Assembly (NCBI GenBank): GCA_022592445.1
Contig: JABYQR010000054.1
Span: 62,001-126,000 of the forward strand
Reading direction: 5' to 3'
DNA length: 64,000 nt
Source of the DNA: Cytidiella melzeri
Lineage: Eukaryota; Basidiomycota; Agaricomycetes; Polyporales; Irpicaceae
Both the position numbers and the translations under genes were made by a program. A model generated the notes under the pieces. It was not told the DNA's origin. It saw only the letters and a program-made list of their open reading frames with translations, and searched no databases. Within the stretch, counting starts at the first letter, position 1, and each line of letters opens with the position of its first letter. Positions 9,673 to 18,594 of the stretch are shown one piece after another.

Positions 9673-10823
9673 AAATGCACCCTTCCATTCGTCATTTTCC
9701 TTGATCCGAATGTTATGGTAACCCCATCGTACGTCAAACTTAGTGAAGATTTGGCTTGACGAAGCCGATTGGTAATATCTGATACCAAGGGGAGTGGGTA
9801 GCGGTTTTTGATTGTGATGTCATTTAACCGTCGATAATCCTGAACAAGCCGGAGCTTGCCGTCCTTCTTCTTGACGAAGAATACCGGTGAGGCCATAGGC
9901 GATTTGGAGGGAACAATATATCCTTTCGCTAGGTTTTCCTCAATAAACTTGTCTAGCTCCGCTTGTTCATTCGGAGACATGGGGTAGACCTTGGATCTGA
10001 ACATCTTTGGGTTCTCGGTCAGATCAATTGTATGATCCCAGGGCTGATGCTTAGGGAGACGCTGTGATGCTTCTTCTGAAAAGACTTTCTGGTGTCTGCG
10101 GTATTCCTCTGGAACCATCTGTTCGAACGTCCGTTGTTCTTTGGATTGATGGGCCTTAGCAGCGATGTCTGTGGAGTACGTAAAGCTGGCACAGGACCAA
10201 AGTTCTTCTTTTGTGTCCTGAATGATACCGGCTCTGAGCCAGGCTCGTCTCTGTTTCCGATTGGCTGTGATAGACTGGAAGGGTTCGAAGTCTTCTTCGG
10301 CTTCCAGCTCCATTTCTCCGGTAGCCCAATTGATCTTGGGGTTTGCTTTGCGAAGCCAGGGTAGACCTAGAATGCAGTCTTCTGGTCCGATGTCTGTGAC
10401 CAAAAAGGTTGCATTTTCTTTGATAGCCCCAACTTGTAGTTCGAGCTCTGCTCTGTGTGTTATACGTCCTCCTTGATTTAGAGTCCCATCGATGTTATGG
10501 AGTGGGATCTGTCTTTCTAAGGGGACCGTACGTACTCGGTGCCGATTGACAAAGTCTTGACTCAGGAATAAAGCGGTGGCTCCTGAGTCAATCATGGCTT
10601 TGATGCCTTGTTCTCTAAACACTCCTTTGAGCGTGATAGGAACTCGGAAGTGCATGCTAAGCGGGTCTATTTCTGGTACTATGCAAGACGACAAGGTTTC
10701 GAAGTAGTTATACATGTCGTTAAATAAAACTGAAGGTTGCGAATCGGGCTGCTGTGCGGGGCAGGTATTTACTACAGGGGCGTTAAAAACTGTGTCCGTG
10801 GGGAAATCATCATTGTCCTCCAC
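9669..10823 (-). pseudogene. Gypsy-1 pol part 1: aspartic protease and RT fingers
   Basis: 384 codons. The retropepsin-type protease has GIKAMIDSGATALFLS at about residue 75 and ILGLPWLRK further on. The RT N-terminal region follows (FFVKKKDGKLRLVQDYRRLN, PLPLVSDITNRLRQA). After RQAK the frame becomes nonsense and the next frame takes over, which points to one missing base at about 9749-9752. Upstream the frame is open past 10823 to a TAA at 10899-10901, beyond which the gag zinc-knuckle frame continues in the same phase. The GTG at 10823 is therefore probably not a real start. Confidence 0.9.
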
Positions 10824-10882
10824 TTCTTCTATGTAGGTCTTTCTAGAGGGACTCGAGGGTGCGGTTTCACCTGGAGTCCGTT

Positions 10883-12439
10883 CTAAAAATCCCTTTGATT
10901 ACCCAGCTGCTTGACTTGGTCCGTGAGCGATGACATCTGCTTCATGATGGATGTAGTCGAACGGACTTGGTGACGAGGAGCTGGCGACGGAGGCGGCGGG
11001 TGGATTAGGCAGGGGCCTTGTAGACGAGGACGACGAGGGAGCCGGAGTTGATGGATCAAACAGAGTATTTGCAGCCACCTTCTGTTGCCTAGGTGGGTAC
11101 CCAAGGAACCGACTTTGGCAAACCTGCGTCTGATGGTTGCCACCACAATGTCCGCACAGTTCACGATCATGTTTTCCGTCCTTCTTCTGATGATCCTTGA
11201 TCCGCATCCGTAACATCTGCCGTTCATAGCCTTCATGAAGTCGGCGCGTGTTTTTCCGTTAGGTCCAACCTTGGTAGCATCGATTTCCATGGCATTGGAG
11301 TCACGAGGTGCTTGGACGAAGGGAGCCGGGGACGAGGTGGAGACCGGAGTGGTTTTGAACAGGTTGGGGACCGTTCGACCTTGTTCACAAGCTTTCTCTT
11401 GAGCTCGAACACGAAGACAATTGTCAATGTCTGTAGCAACATTGATCAGGTCTACAAGAGTGACGTGAGGCCTTGCGGTGTGAACCAGTTCATCCTTGAT
11501 GGTAGTACTCAGGTGTTCGTAGTACCGATCATGAAGGTCTTGTGTCGAGTAGCCGGTCCTGTCCATGATTTCCCTGAATCGAGCAGTGTACTCCGGAACC
11601 GTTTTCTTGCCTTGCCATAGCTCCCTGAGCTTAGCTTTAGCGTCTACCATTTCATCAACCGGTTCAAACCGGGCTTTAAATGCTGTTCTGAAGTCGTCCC
11701 AGTCACCGTTGAAGGCTGCCTGATGACTAGCAATCAGATCCATGTGGGGCGTAGCCCAAACTGCTGCATCTTCTGTCATGAATGACAGGGCCGACGAGAT
11801 CCAGAGGTGGTCCAACCGGGTTTGGCCACCTTGAGCATTGTACGGAGACAGCTTCTCGTTAAACTGTGCGTACATTGAGAAGGCGGCTAGAAAGCGACGT
11901 GCATCACTACTAGCATTGCCTTTAAAACTGGCAGGTTTCTCCACAACCCTTTCCCTTGATCGGTTGTTGACCGGTTGCTGATTCTGAATCAGCGCTGTGA
12001 TTGCTTGTGTCAACTGTTGCTGACCAAGGAGAAGTGCTTGCAGTAGTTGTTCTGCAGAAGGAGGAGAAGATGGTTCTTGTACAGGGGCCGGGGTGGGTAC
12101 CCTGGAAGCATGCTGGGAAACGTTGGTGGAGTCCATCTGATATTGTTCCTGCGTGAAGGTTCGATCGAAGTCTTCTTCAGATTCAGGCAGGGGTGGAAGA
12201 GATTCAAGAATACGATTTTCTTGCCAGTGATGGATGGGTCGGTACTGGTTTGCGTAACGACCAGGATATTCTACTCTGTTATAGCGATTGGGACACGGCT
12301 GTACTTCACAAACTTGATGTCCTTCTTCTGAGTTGTAAGACTCGTCTCTGAAGGTCTGCTGGTTGAAGGTGTGTGGATAGTTTTCACAGGGAAGATGATC
12401 TCTGGACCAGATGCTACTATCGGGACTTTGGGAAGCCAC
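10883..12439 (-). pseudogene. Gypsy-1 gag (capsid and zinc knuckle), frame-slipped
   Basis: Capsid-type gag with the retrotransposon gag core (LRELWQGKKTVPEYTARFRE, DRYYEHLSTTIKDELV). It is followed by a nucleocapsid region whose first half CYGCGS is in this frame. The second half CGHCGGNHQTQVC is in the next frame (10899-11216), placing a slip at about 11195-11203. The tail is rich in Ser and Pro. There is no ATG at the 5' end: the frame runs upstream through IEYSV to a single TAG at 12452-12454 and then joins the 252-codon extension without a phase change. Confidence 0.88.
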
Positions 12440-12451
12440 ACTGTATTCTAT

Positions 12452-13210
12452 CTAGAACGAGATGAAGTACTCGTCCGCCCACACTTTATCTAAAGCTTTG
12501 AACACTTGTTCGTAATTCCTCCTTAGACCCGTAAAACTGATTCCTCCAATTGCCTTTAATCCCCAATCTAGCAGCTGCCACTCACGATGAGTAATGACAG
12601 GGGCTCGGGTGGGTAACTCCTCTAGAAGCTTTCCTAGCTTCTGTTTCTCTTGCTCAAAATTACGCTTCGTGTCTTTGTGAAGCTGTTGATATTTGTCGAT
12701 GGTGGGAAGAATCGACAGACGTTGGAGCGTGGCAGTGAGCTTTGGGGTGAAGATACCTCGAAGGTCTTCAACGGTGTGTTTGCGAAAGTCAATGAGAGTC
12801 GGCTTTGCTGCTATGAGGGCTGCGCTAGGGTTGGTAGCGGGCCTGGCTGGGAATCGTTCTGCTAATGAAGGCTTCTTGGGGAGATTTGCTAAAGCCTGGG
12901 CTCGTTTGCGTGCGGTACGGGCGGCGAACTCTTTGGACTCAGCGCGGAGTTTTTCAAACTCCTCTGCTGTGGGGAATCTGTGTGTGAGGGCAGAGCCCTT
13001 GGGTTTACGGCGACCGACGTAGGAGGCAATAGCCTTGAGCTCCTTCTCCGTATACTTGTGGCTCTTGCCACGTGCGTGCTCTGCGTCGAGTTGATCAAAC
13101 ACAGCCTGGGGCAAGGCGCGATGGATCTTGACTTCTCGACGCGCTTGGTTCAGATCCTTGTGCAAAGGATCTGGACGAGCGGTGAAACGGGAGTGGGATT
13201 CTTTCGGCAC
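12452..13210 (-). CDS. Gypsy-1 N-terminal extension of gag (unknown function)
   Basis: 252 codons from ATG to TAG in the same frame as the capsid region 12 nt downstream. The sequence is basic and helix-rich (KSHKYTEKELKAIASYVG, FEKLRAESKEFAARTARKR, DKYQQLHKDTKRNFEQEK). No known domain is apparent. The copy at 1586-2054 preserves the same region, so it belongs to the family and is not a chance insertion. The UAG could be a C-to-T mutation of CAG, or a readthrough site giving two gag forms. Confidence 0.7.
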   Translation of the reverse strand: MPKESHSRFTARPDPLHKDLNQARREVKIHRALPQAVFDQLDAEHARGKSHKYTEKELKAIASYVGRRKPKGSALTHRFPTAEEFEKLRAESKEFAARTARKRAQALANLPKKPSLAERFPARPATNPSAALIAAKPTLIDFRKHTVEDLRGIFTPKLTATLQRLSILPTIDKYQQLHKDTKRNFEQEKQKLGKLLEELPTRAPVITHREWQLLDWGLKAIGGISFTGLRRNYEQVFKALDKVWADEYFISF

Positions 13211-13371
13211 TAAGAATCAACCACGGAAAGTGAACGAGTCAGCGATCAAGCACGTCAAGACGGACGGCGATGGCTTACTCTCAAACGTAGGGGGGAATAA
13301 ACTTTTTTCAAACTGGGGGGACAGGAAGACTTGATCCAAGCTAAGGGCAGTCGTGCCGGTAGCTGTGTGGT

Positions 13372-13381
13372 ATCTTGACCT
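13372..13381 (-). promoter_or_regulatory. Putative self-priming primer-binding site of Gypsy-1
   Basis: Minus-strand AGGTCAAGAT begins 2 nt inside the 5' LTR. It matches no tRNA 3' end I recognise. It is an exact reverse complement of ATCTTGACCT inside the LTR (13607-13616), which lies 27-34 nt downstream of the TATATATA box (13643-13650), where the RNA should start. This is the arrangement of Tf1/sushi elements, whose RNA 5' end folds back as primer. Confidence 0.65.
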
Positions 13382-13383
13382 AA

Positions 13384-14194
13384 TGTCGTGGAGCGACTGC
13401 TGCTATGCTGCTAAACCCTAAACAAGGGTGGAATGGATGATGGTGGAAAAGGAAAGGGATCTCCAACGACGACAACAAGGTCAGAGTCGATGATGAGCAG
13501 GCAAGCAGGCACAGAGGCCGGATACTGGCAGTGCAAATGACGAAGTTAATATCATGCTTATACTAAGTTACATTGAGTAACTCACCTGGCAGTGCAAATG
13601 ACGAAGAGGTCAAGATGCAGAACCAGGGAGGGTAAGGGGTACTATATATACTGTGTCTGGGTGGTCTGTGCACCAGTTCCCACACTAGGGACTGGAGTAA
13701 CTGTGGGGCTGGAGTAACAATAGAACAATAAGGGACCAGGGTAACTGTCAAGGACCTGAGTAACTGTCAAGGACCAGGGTACGTAGAACAATAGAGCTAG
13801 AACAATAGAACAATAGAACAATAGAATAGGAACAATAGAACAATAGAAACTGGGGGAATCCCTGGGGAATCCCTAACAATAGATAGAAGACAATAGTCGA
13901 AAGACAATAGAACAATAAGACCTGGGGGAATCCCTGGGGAATCCCTGGGGAATCCCTATCAATGGAAGTTGAACAAATAGAACAATAGCCTAGGTTGATC
14001 TGGAACCGCTCCAGATTGAGTCTAGGGTTTGGGTCTGGACTATTGATAAATAAGGCAGGATGTCACGTGACCCGGGTTAGGGTTAGGTCCGGTATCACTC
14101 CTAGCCGGAAAATAAGCGCTCTAGATAGGCACCTAAGGCTGTAAACTTGTGACACTGTTGGAAAAATCCGGTCTCTGTTGGACTATCCATGTCA
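13384..14194 (-). repeat. 5' LTR of Gypsy-1
   Basis: 811 bp, plus strand TGTCGTGGAG...ATCCATGTCA, homologous end to end with 6286-7050. TATATATA at 13643-13650 is the probable promoter (minus strand). The extra length comes from additional AACAATAGAACAATAG and GGGGAATCCCT units. Confidence 0.93.
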
Positions 14195-14748
14195 GATTTC
14201 TGACCAACCTAAAATTGTAAAAACAATTAGATTTCCCACGTGTGTCGGGTGATGGCAAACATAACGTGGCAAACAACTTTCAAGAACTTTTCGGTAGCAC
14301 GTGCATGCAACGAGGTAGGCCGCCGGAAATTCTACCCGCCCTTTCCTTTTCTTGATTTTTTCATGCCCTTTTCCCACGCCCCGCCGAATCCGTGGAAGGC
14401 ATCTTTTCCACTTGGTTTTCTGAGCCTTGAAAGATAACTTTCCTTTCATTTTTCTTTTTGATTTAACTACCACTTAAACAACAGAAATTCCTGCGCCGGA
14501 AAAGCCACAGAATTTGTATAGCATTATTTTGTATTCTCAAACATTAAGAAACAATTCCGAGCCCAAAATTGCCTATGGATTATCTGCTGATAGTTAACAT
14601 TTAAATGGGTAATCATGCAAATTTCAAGGCGTGTGAAATCGGCGTTTGCCCCTAGTGTGTGGTCTTACATGAGCAAGTCACATGCCAGTGTGACGTAGCA
14701 GCAAGTAACGTGACCATGTAGAGCATCTAAGCCATGTGATACGGGCGC
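14195..14748 (+). other. Intergenic, no gene seen
   Basis: AT-rich sequence to the right of Gypsy-1. It holds only short unconvincing frames and no Copia coding sequence, so it does not continue the protease fragment on the other side of Gypsy-1. Confidence 0.6.
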
Positions 14749-15279
14749 TTGATAGACGTGCAAGGGGTTGTGCAGAGAGGGTTGCAACTGGGTTGCAACC
14801 AGGTTTCAAAGGTAAAAACAAGAGGTAAATTGCAAAAAAAAAAAAAAAAAAAAAAAAATGGGCTAGTCAGGCCATCCACAACAGTTTGCAACAGAATTGT
14901 GGAGACATACGGGCTGGTACAAGACGTAGCTACCGACAATGCGGCACAGGTGAACACTGATTGGGTGAAGCAGTTGCTTGAGCCAGTTGGGCACTGCGGT
15001 GATGCCAACCACTATTGTTACACATTGGGTGTCTTTGCCGGCTTCCTTTCTCAATTACCCACTATTGTAACCCCCAATAATGAGTTTGACAAAAATCCAC
15101 CTCGTGGGCTAATCTCAGTACCAATTATTGTTCACGCACTGCAGGACGTCATTGCTTCACAATCTGGGGGTTCTACTCAACCTCCACCGGGTGTAGAGTT
15201 CCGCAGCCTCTTTGACCTGGTGCTATTACCAACCATTGCGCTGCTACTTACAATGGTATGTACTCACATTGTGAATTGA
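14749..15279 (+). CDS. Open frame of 176 codons, doubtful, contains A25 run
   Basis: Open from ATG to TGA, but a run of 25 A (14834-14858) encodes an oligo-lysine stretch. The part after it (ETYGLVQDVATDNAAQ, DANHYCYTLGVFAGFL, PNNEFDKNPPRGLISV) has a protein-like composition and a hydrophobic end. I do not recognise it. It may be a remnant exon of a transposon gene or chance. Confidence 0.25.
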   Translation: MIDVQGVVQRGLQLGCNQVSKVKTRGKLQKKKKKKKNGLVRPSTTVCNRIVETYGLVQDVATDNAAQVNTDWVKQLLEPVGHCGDANHYCYTLGVFAGFLSQLPTIVTPNNEFDKNPPRGLISVPIIVHALQDVIASQSGGSTQPPPGVEFRSLFDLVLLPTIALLLTMVCTHIVN

Positions 15280-15568
15280 GCAAGAACTATTGATGTATAG
15301 TCTGAGTCACTAGGTCCGCTATGGGTTGCAGCGCTGGTCGACCGGACGTCTAGCACAAAAAGATAGGACCCACGATTTTCATGAAACAACATACAAGGGT
15401 GTCTTCACAGAACATCTCCGACACCTTGAAGACTTGGAGGAGCTTAATTGTACGGTCACCACAAAGATTCGCAGCGCTATATATAAAACAGTTATGTGTG
15501 TCACAGATTTTCAATGTTTCTACAAGACTTGCCTTACCAGGCAACGGTATTATTGGGAATATTTAAGT

Positions 15569-15692
15569 GCTTATCCAGCACTTATCCAGCACTTATCCAG
15601 CATCTATTTAGGCGCTTATCCAATGCTTATCATGCACTTATCAGGCGCTTATTTGGGCACTTATTCCGGTGCTTATTCTCAGTGCCTATCAA
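15569..15692 (+). repeat. Degenerate short tandem repeat (CTTATCCAGCA-like)
   Basis: About ten imperfect copies of an 11-12 nt unit built on GCACTTATCCA (GTGCTTATCCA, GCACTTATCCA, GGCGCTTATCC, GCACTTATCAG and so on). It lies just upstream of LTR-like sequence. Confidence 0.7.
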
Positions 15693-15718
15693 TTGATGTG
15701 CTGATGCATCTCTGTCTC

Positions 15719-16200
15719 TGATGTGCTGATGTGCTCCTTTCCTTATCTGTGTATCACATGATAGAACTCTCTGGAACCTTGTGGAACATGCTGGAACTAT
15801 GATGTCATAGTTCTTAGAACCTTCTGGAAAAGTCTAGCCTTGTCTTAGAACAAGCTAGAACAAGTCTGGCCTTGGGACTGGGTCATGAGGTCAGGTCATG
15901 GGGACAATTGCTATTGGTTGATTATTGAAGTGGCACCACTAGGACATAGGGCATGCTTAGTAAGGTAGATTACTTTGCTTACTCATGTAGGTATTAGGGG
16001 TCTTAGGGTAGTACCTGGGGTCCTCCCCTTCATGTATATATAGAGGCACTCCTGAGGGCATATCCCCTCAGTCTTATCCACTCTGTTGAACTAGGACTAC
16101 TCAGTACCCACCAGTACTTTGCTTACCACCATTCTTACTCTTTATCTCACACTATCTGCCCAAGTTTATCAACTTACCTGGTGAGTAGTAACCTTACTGT
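15719..16200 (+). repeat. LTR-like segment, probably a solo or truncated LTR
   Basis: Contains TATATATAGAGG near 16034, about 140 bp before a TTTATCAACTTACC stretch. It also has a CTGGAACCTTGTGGAACATG block that resembles the CTGGAACATTGTGGAACATTG block in the Gypsy-2 LTR. Clear TG...CA ends and a partner copy are not visible, so the limits are approximate. Confidence 0.4.
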
Positions 16201-16646
16201 TACAATGTATCAACTGTGTTCTATGTTCATGCACACATCTCATTGGGCTTTGCAAACAAGCTGCCTTGGAGGATTCAGCTTGGTGGACGAGAAGTTGGCA
16301 GGACTTTCAGACATTGCGAAGGAGAATGCATTGCAGGACCTCGAGGGGTGGACAGCTTCAAACACAGGCAGTGATAAGATACAGCAGTCTCGGAAATACC
16401 CAACTCCTACTTAGTTCACATGTGCTTACTTAGAAGATTCTGACAGATTGCTCCTCTCTTATTGTGCTACAGGGTGCTACAGACTGCTACAGAGTTCTGA
16501 CTACGCAGAAAATAAGACCATCTCAATAAACTATGGAAGCTTGTACGTTCAAGGGCTTGCTACGGAGTGCTACCGAGCCAACAGCCACCAATCACTTTGC
16601 TACCTGAGGGGCACTTGTTTACCTGCCCTACCTGAACTACCAGAGC
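16201..16646 (+). other. Transposon debris without recognisable gene
   Basis: Short frames only. The one at 16181-16414 has a plausible soluble-protein composition but no recognised motif. Confidence 0.4.
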
Positions 16647-16971
16647 TCAGTAGATATCGGTAGCGGCCATCATGTTTCCAGATGTTAAACGAACCATTTC
16701 TGGTACTAGGCCCTTGTTGAGTATTGCATCATATATGATTTGCAAAGTAGTAGTTGGATCGTTGTCCCTTGCAACACCAACTAGAAGACTGTGCAAGGCA
16801 AAATATACATCCTGGGATTCAGAAATGCATCCAACACAGCGACGATTGAAATCTCCTACATCCTCTGGAATGTCAGATTGGTCTGTAAGTCCACGCTGTA
16901 ATTGAAGTGCCACTAGAGCTTCCTAAAGACGGTTGAATGATTCAACGCGTCTAGAGGCAGGGATGTGATGT
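16647..16971 (-). pseudogene. Coding remnant downstream of LTR-like repeat copy B
   Basis: The minus-strand frame of 88 codons (QRGLTDQSDIPEDVGDFNRR, DVYFALHSLLVGVARDNDP, TTLQIIYDAILNKGLVP) starts about 60 nt after the inner end of the inverted LTR-like copy, the position of a gag or first exon of that element. No family recognised. A stop sits just upstream (GGAAGCTCTAG), so it is broken or spliced. Confidence 0.35.
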
Positions 16972-17203
16972 GCAGTCGTAATCCCACTTCCCGTTGTAAG
17001 AACCTAAGACACCCAAGCGAAGCAAGTTAATCCAGGTGCAAAAGATAAAGAGCACAATTGCATAATGACTGTACCTAAGACACACGAGCAAAGCAAGTTA
17101 ACTACAGGTACAGGCTGTGGGCATATTGCATATGTGAGGGACAACAAAGAATACTCACTCCAGGTGCAAAAGAGAAAGAGCACAATGGAGTGTCAGGAGC
17201 AAG
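16972..17203 (-). repeat. LTR-like repeat, copy B (inverted partner of 541-771)
   Basis: Reverse complement of copy A with few differences. Upstream on the minus strand lies CTTATATACC (about 17212-17221), a likely promoter TATA box, followed by the duplicated GTGCTCTTTCTCTTTTGCACC blocks and the TTCTTACA end at 16995-17002. Read together, this supports an LTR whose 5' part extends to higher coordinates and is interrupted by the MITE. Confidence 0.6.
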
Positions 17204-17290
17204 GGTGAAGGTATATAAGACAGAGTCCTCAGGCAGCCCAAAAAGGAAGATCTGTGATACAGATGTGTCCGTGTGATGAAAGAAAAATAA

Positions 17291-17451
17291 GGGCCTGATC
17301 GGCTGCGCATTATGTAGTCGCATTATGGAATAATCCCCCGCCAAATAAAATAATCCAGCGCTTAATTCGACTTATTTCCACAGCAACTTATTTCCTTATT
17401 GGTGGGGAATTATTTATAAGTCGACTACATAATGCGGCACCGATCAGGCCC
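17291..17451. mobile_element. PIF/Harbinger-like MITE (161 bp)
   Basis: Terminal inverted repeats of about 30 bp: GGGCCTGATCGG, three mismatched bases, then CGCATTATGTAGTCG at the left, mirrored at the right. TAA flanks both sides (17288-17290 and 17452-17454). A TAA target duplication with GGGCCTG-type ends is characteristic of PIF/Harbinger (Tourist) elements. It has no coding capacity. It sits inside the sequence leading to LTR-like copy B. Confidence 0.85.
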
Positions 17452-17454
17452 TAA

Positions 17455-17711
17455 GGCAACCATATACGGAAGACAAAAGAAAAGTCCGGTAACTACGAGT
17501 CCGTGATACGGAGCTGCAAAGCCATTACTTCCTTCAGTTACTTCAGCTAGACAGTACTAGTTTTCAGAGAAGATTCAAACACACCTGCTGTGCAGCCATT
17601 GTGGAGTTTCCACGGTGAGGATGAAGGAGAGGTTGGCCGCAGATCCAATCGGGCAATCACCAATCATTCATGTCAATCGGTCCTCGGGGTCCTCACAACT
17701 GGCAGTCCGCA
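17455..17711 (+). other. Pre-insertion flank of the hAT element
   Basis: No gene seen. This sequence and that from 23528 onward were contiguous before the hAT insertion. Confidence 0.6.
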
Positions 17712-17719
17712 ATCCTCAC
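17712..17719 (+). repeat. hAT target-site duplication, left
   Basis: ATCCTCAC, identical to 23520-23527. Confidence 0.9.
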
Positions 17720-17749
17720 TAGTGTTGCGTTGATAATTCAACGGAGATG

Positions 17750-17875
17750 TAAGGTAAGTAAATAATTGTTGAGGGTCAGATTCAGGGTAAATAAAGGATG
17801 TAAGTAATGTTTCTTACCGTTGCCAGACCATGCCGTCCCGGGCAGTAAGTAACAGTAAGTAATGGTAAGTAATCT
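17750..17875. promoter_or_regulatory. hAT left subterminal repeats
   Basis: Several GTAAGTAA-type words, mostly direct (GGTAAGTAAATAAT, GTAAGTAATG, GTAAGTAACAGTAAGTAATGGTAAGTAATC). Matching words in inverted sense lie at 23400-23500 next to the other end. Repeated subterminal hexamers of this sort are the usual binding sites of hAT transposases. Confidence 0.6.
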
Positions 17876-17935
17876 GATCATGACGGATTGAGGAGCCACT
17901 TACATCAGCGTTTAATGGACTTTGCTTTCGCCACT

Positions 17936-18054
17936 TGCCATCCACCCCAACTTCGACAACGTGTCGACTCTCGAGGTCCACAGCTGTTGCACGAAGAGTA
18001 CAAGGTGTGTGTTGTTGTCTATGCCTCTGATGCTACACTGACGATGTCGCCTGG
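17936..18054 (+). repeat. Internal direct duplication, copy 1
   Basis: Nearly identical to 18484-18594, with two small deletions. The central block AGAGTACAAGGTGTGTGTTG is shared exactly. Confidence 0.85.
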
Positions 18055-18102
18055 AAGATGAGCACCGCTTGGGTTGCACACTCAGTGAGCGACACAGCGA
18101 TT

Positions 18103-18521
18103 CGCCGCGGACGGTTGGCAAGGCTTCCACTTCCCCTGTCGCGCCAGCATAACCTGTGCGGCACTCCAATTATACCCTATCCCGGCCAGACACATTGAGA
18201 ACTCACGGTAGAGTATGACCTCTCCGGGCCCTCCCCAAGCACTCGCCCGAAATCGAAGTCCTGCGCGCTGATGCGTCCATTCAACGAGCTGTTCCTTGAG
18301 CAAGGCTGTACTGCTGCAGGCATTTGTGGCGGTCGAAGCTCTCCAGGTAAGTCATCCTCCTCAACAGGTATCCCCAACTCCCTTGCGAGGTATGCAGGAG
18401 CCTGCGAACTCCGTGGTGTATGTGGTGACCCCGGGCTCCTGGAACGCAGCGGCTGCTGAGGTGAGGAGAAGGTGCGAATGGGTCGCCATCCACCCCAACT
18501 TTGACGAGTGTCGAGGTCCAC
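18103..18521 (-). pseudogene. Probable captured fragment of a PDK1-like protein kinase gene
   Basis: The minus-strand translation has SQAPAYLARELGIPVEEDD, then ISAQDFDFGRVLGEG followed by SYSTV, which reads as the glycine-rich ATP loop of a PDK1/AGC kinase with a few extra residues inserted. A GTGAGT donor follows STV, and after an AG the frame resumes VMLARQGKWK, as the beta-2/3 region should. The rest of the kinase domain is missing. It lies inside the hAT element, on the transposase strand and downstream of it. Host gene capture is inferred; a chance resemblance is possible because only the loop is clear. Confidence 0.45.
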
Positions 18522-18594
18522 CGCTGTTGTACGAAGAGTACAAGGTGTGTGTTGTTGTCTATGCCTCTGATGCTACACTGACGATGTTGCCTGG
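18484..18594 (+). repeat. Internal direct duplication, copy 2
   Basis: Partner of 17936-18054. The two copies bracket the kinase-like fragment. Confidence 0.85.

Larger units (their letters stand above)
6286..14194 (-). mobile_element. Gypsy-1: complete Ty3/Gypsy chromovirus (Tf1/sushi-like)
   Basis: A 7.9-kb minus-strand LTR retrotransposon: 5' LTR 13384-14194, primer-binding site 13372-13381, gag with an N-terminal extension, protease, RT, RNase H, integrase and chromodomain down to 7069, polypurine tract 7051-7063, 3' LTR 6286-7050. Apart from small repeat-number changes the LTRs are nearly the same, so insertion was fairly recent. Gag and pol appear to derive from one long frame now broken by two stops and two frame slips. 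No target duplication is found: CACAT on the left, GATTT on the right. Confidence 0.93.

Noticed and set aside
14834..14858. A25 run taken as the poly(A) tail of a LINE or processed pseudogene
   Set aside because: No upstream coding sequence resembles a LINE or a host gene, and no target duplication is visible.
15326..15721. 131-codon frame running through the CTTATCCAGCA tandem repeat
   Set aside because: The repetitive Tyr/Pro/Leu-rich translation simply mirrors the DNA repeat.
541..17203. Reading the inverted LTR-like pair as terminal repeats of one 16-kb transposon
   Set aside because: Copia RT continues directly into the left copy, the right copy has a promoter-like TATA upstream, and no target duplication was found; two LTR fragments explain it better.
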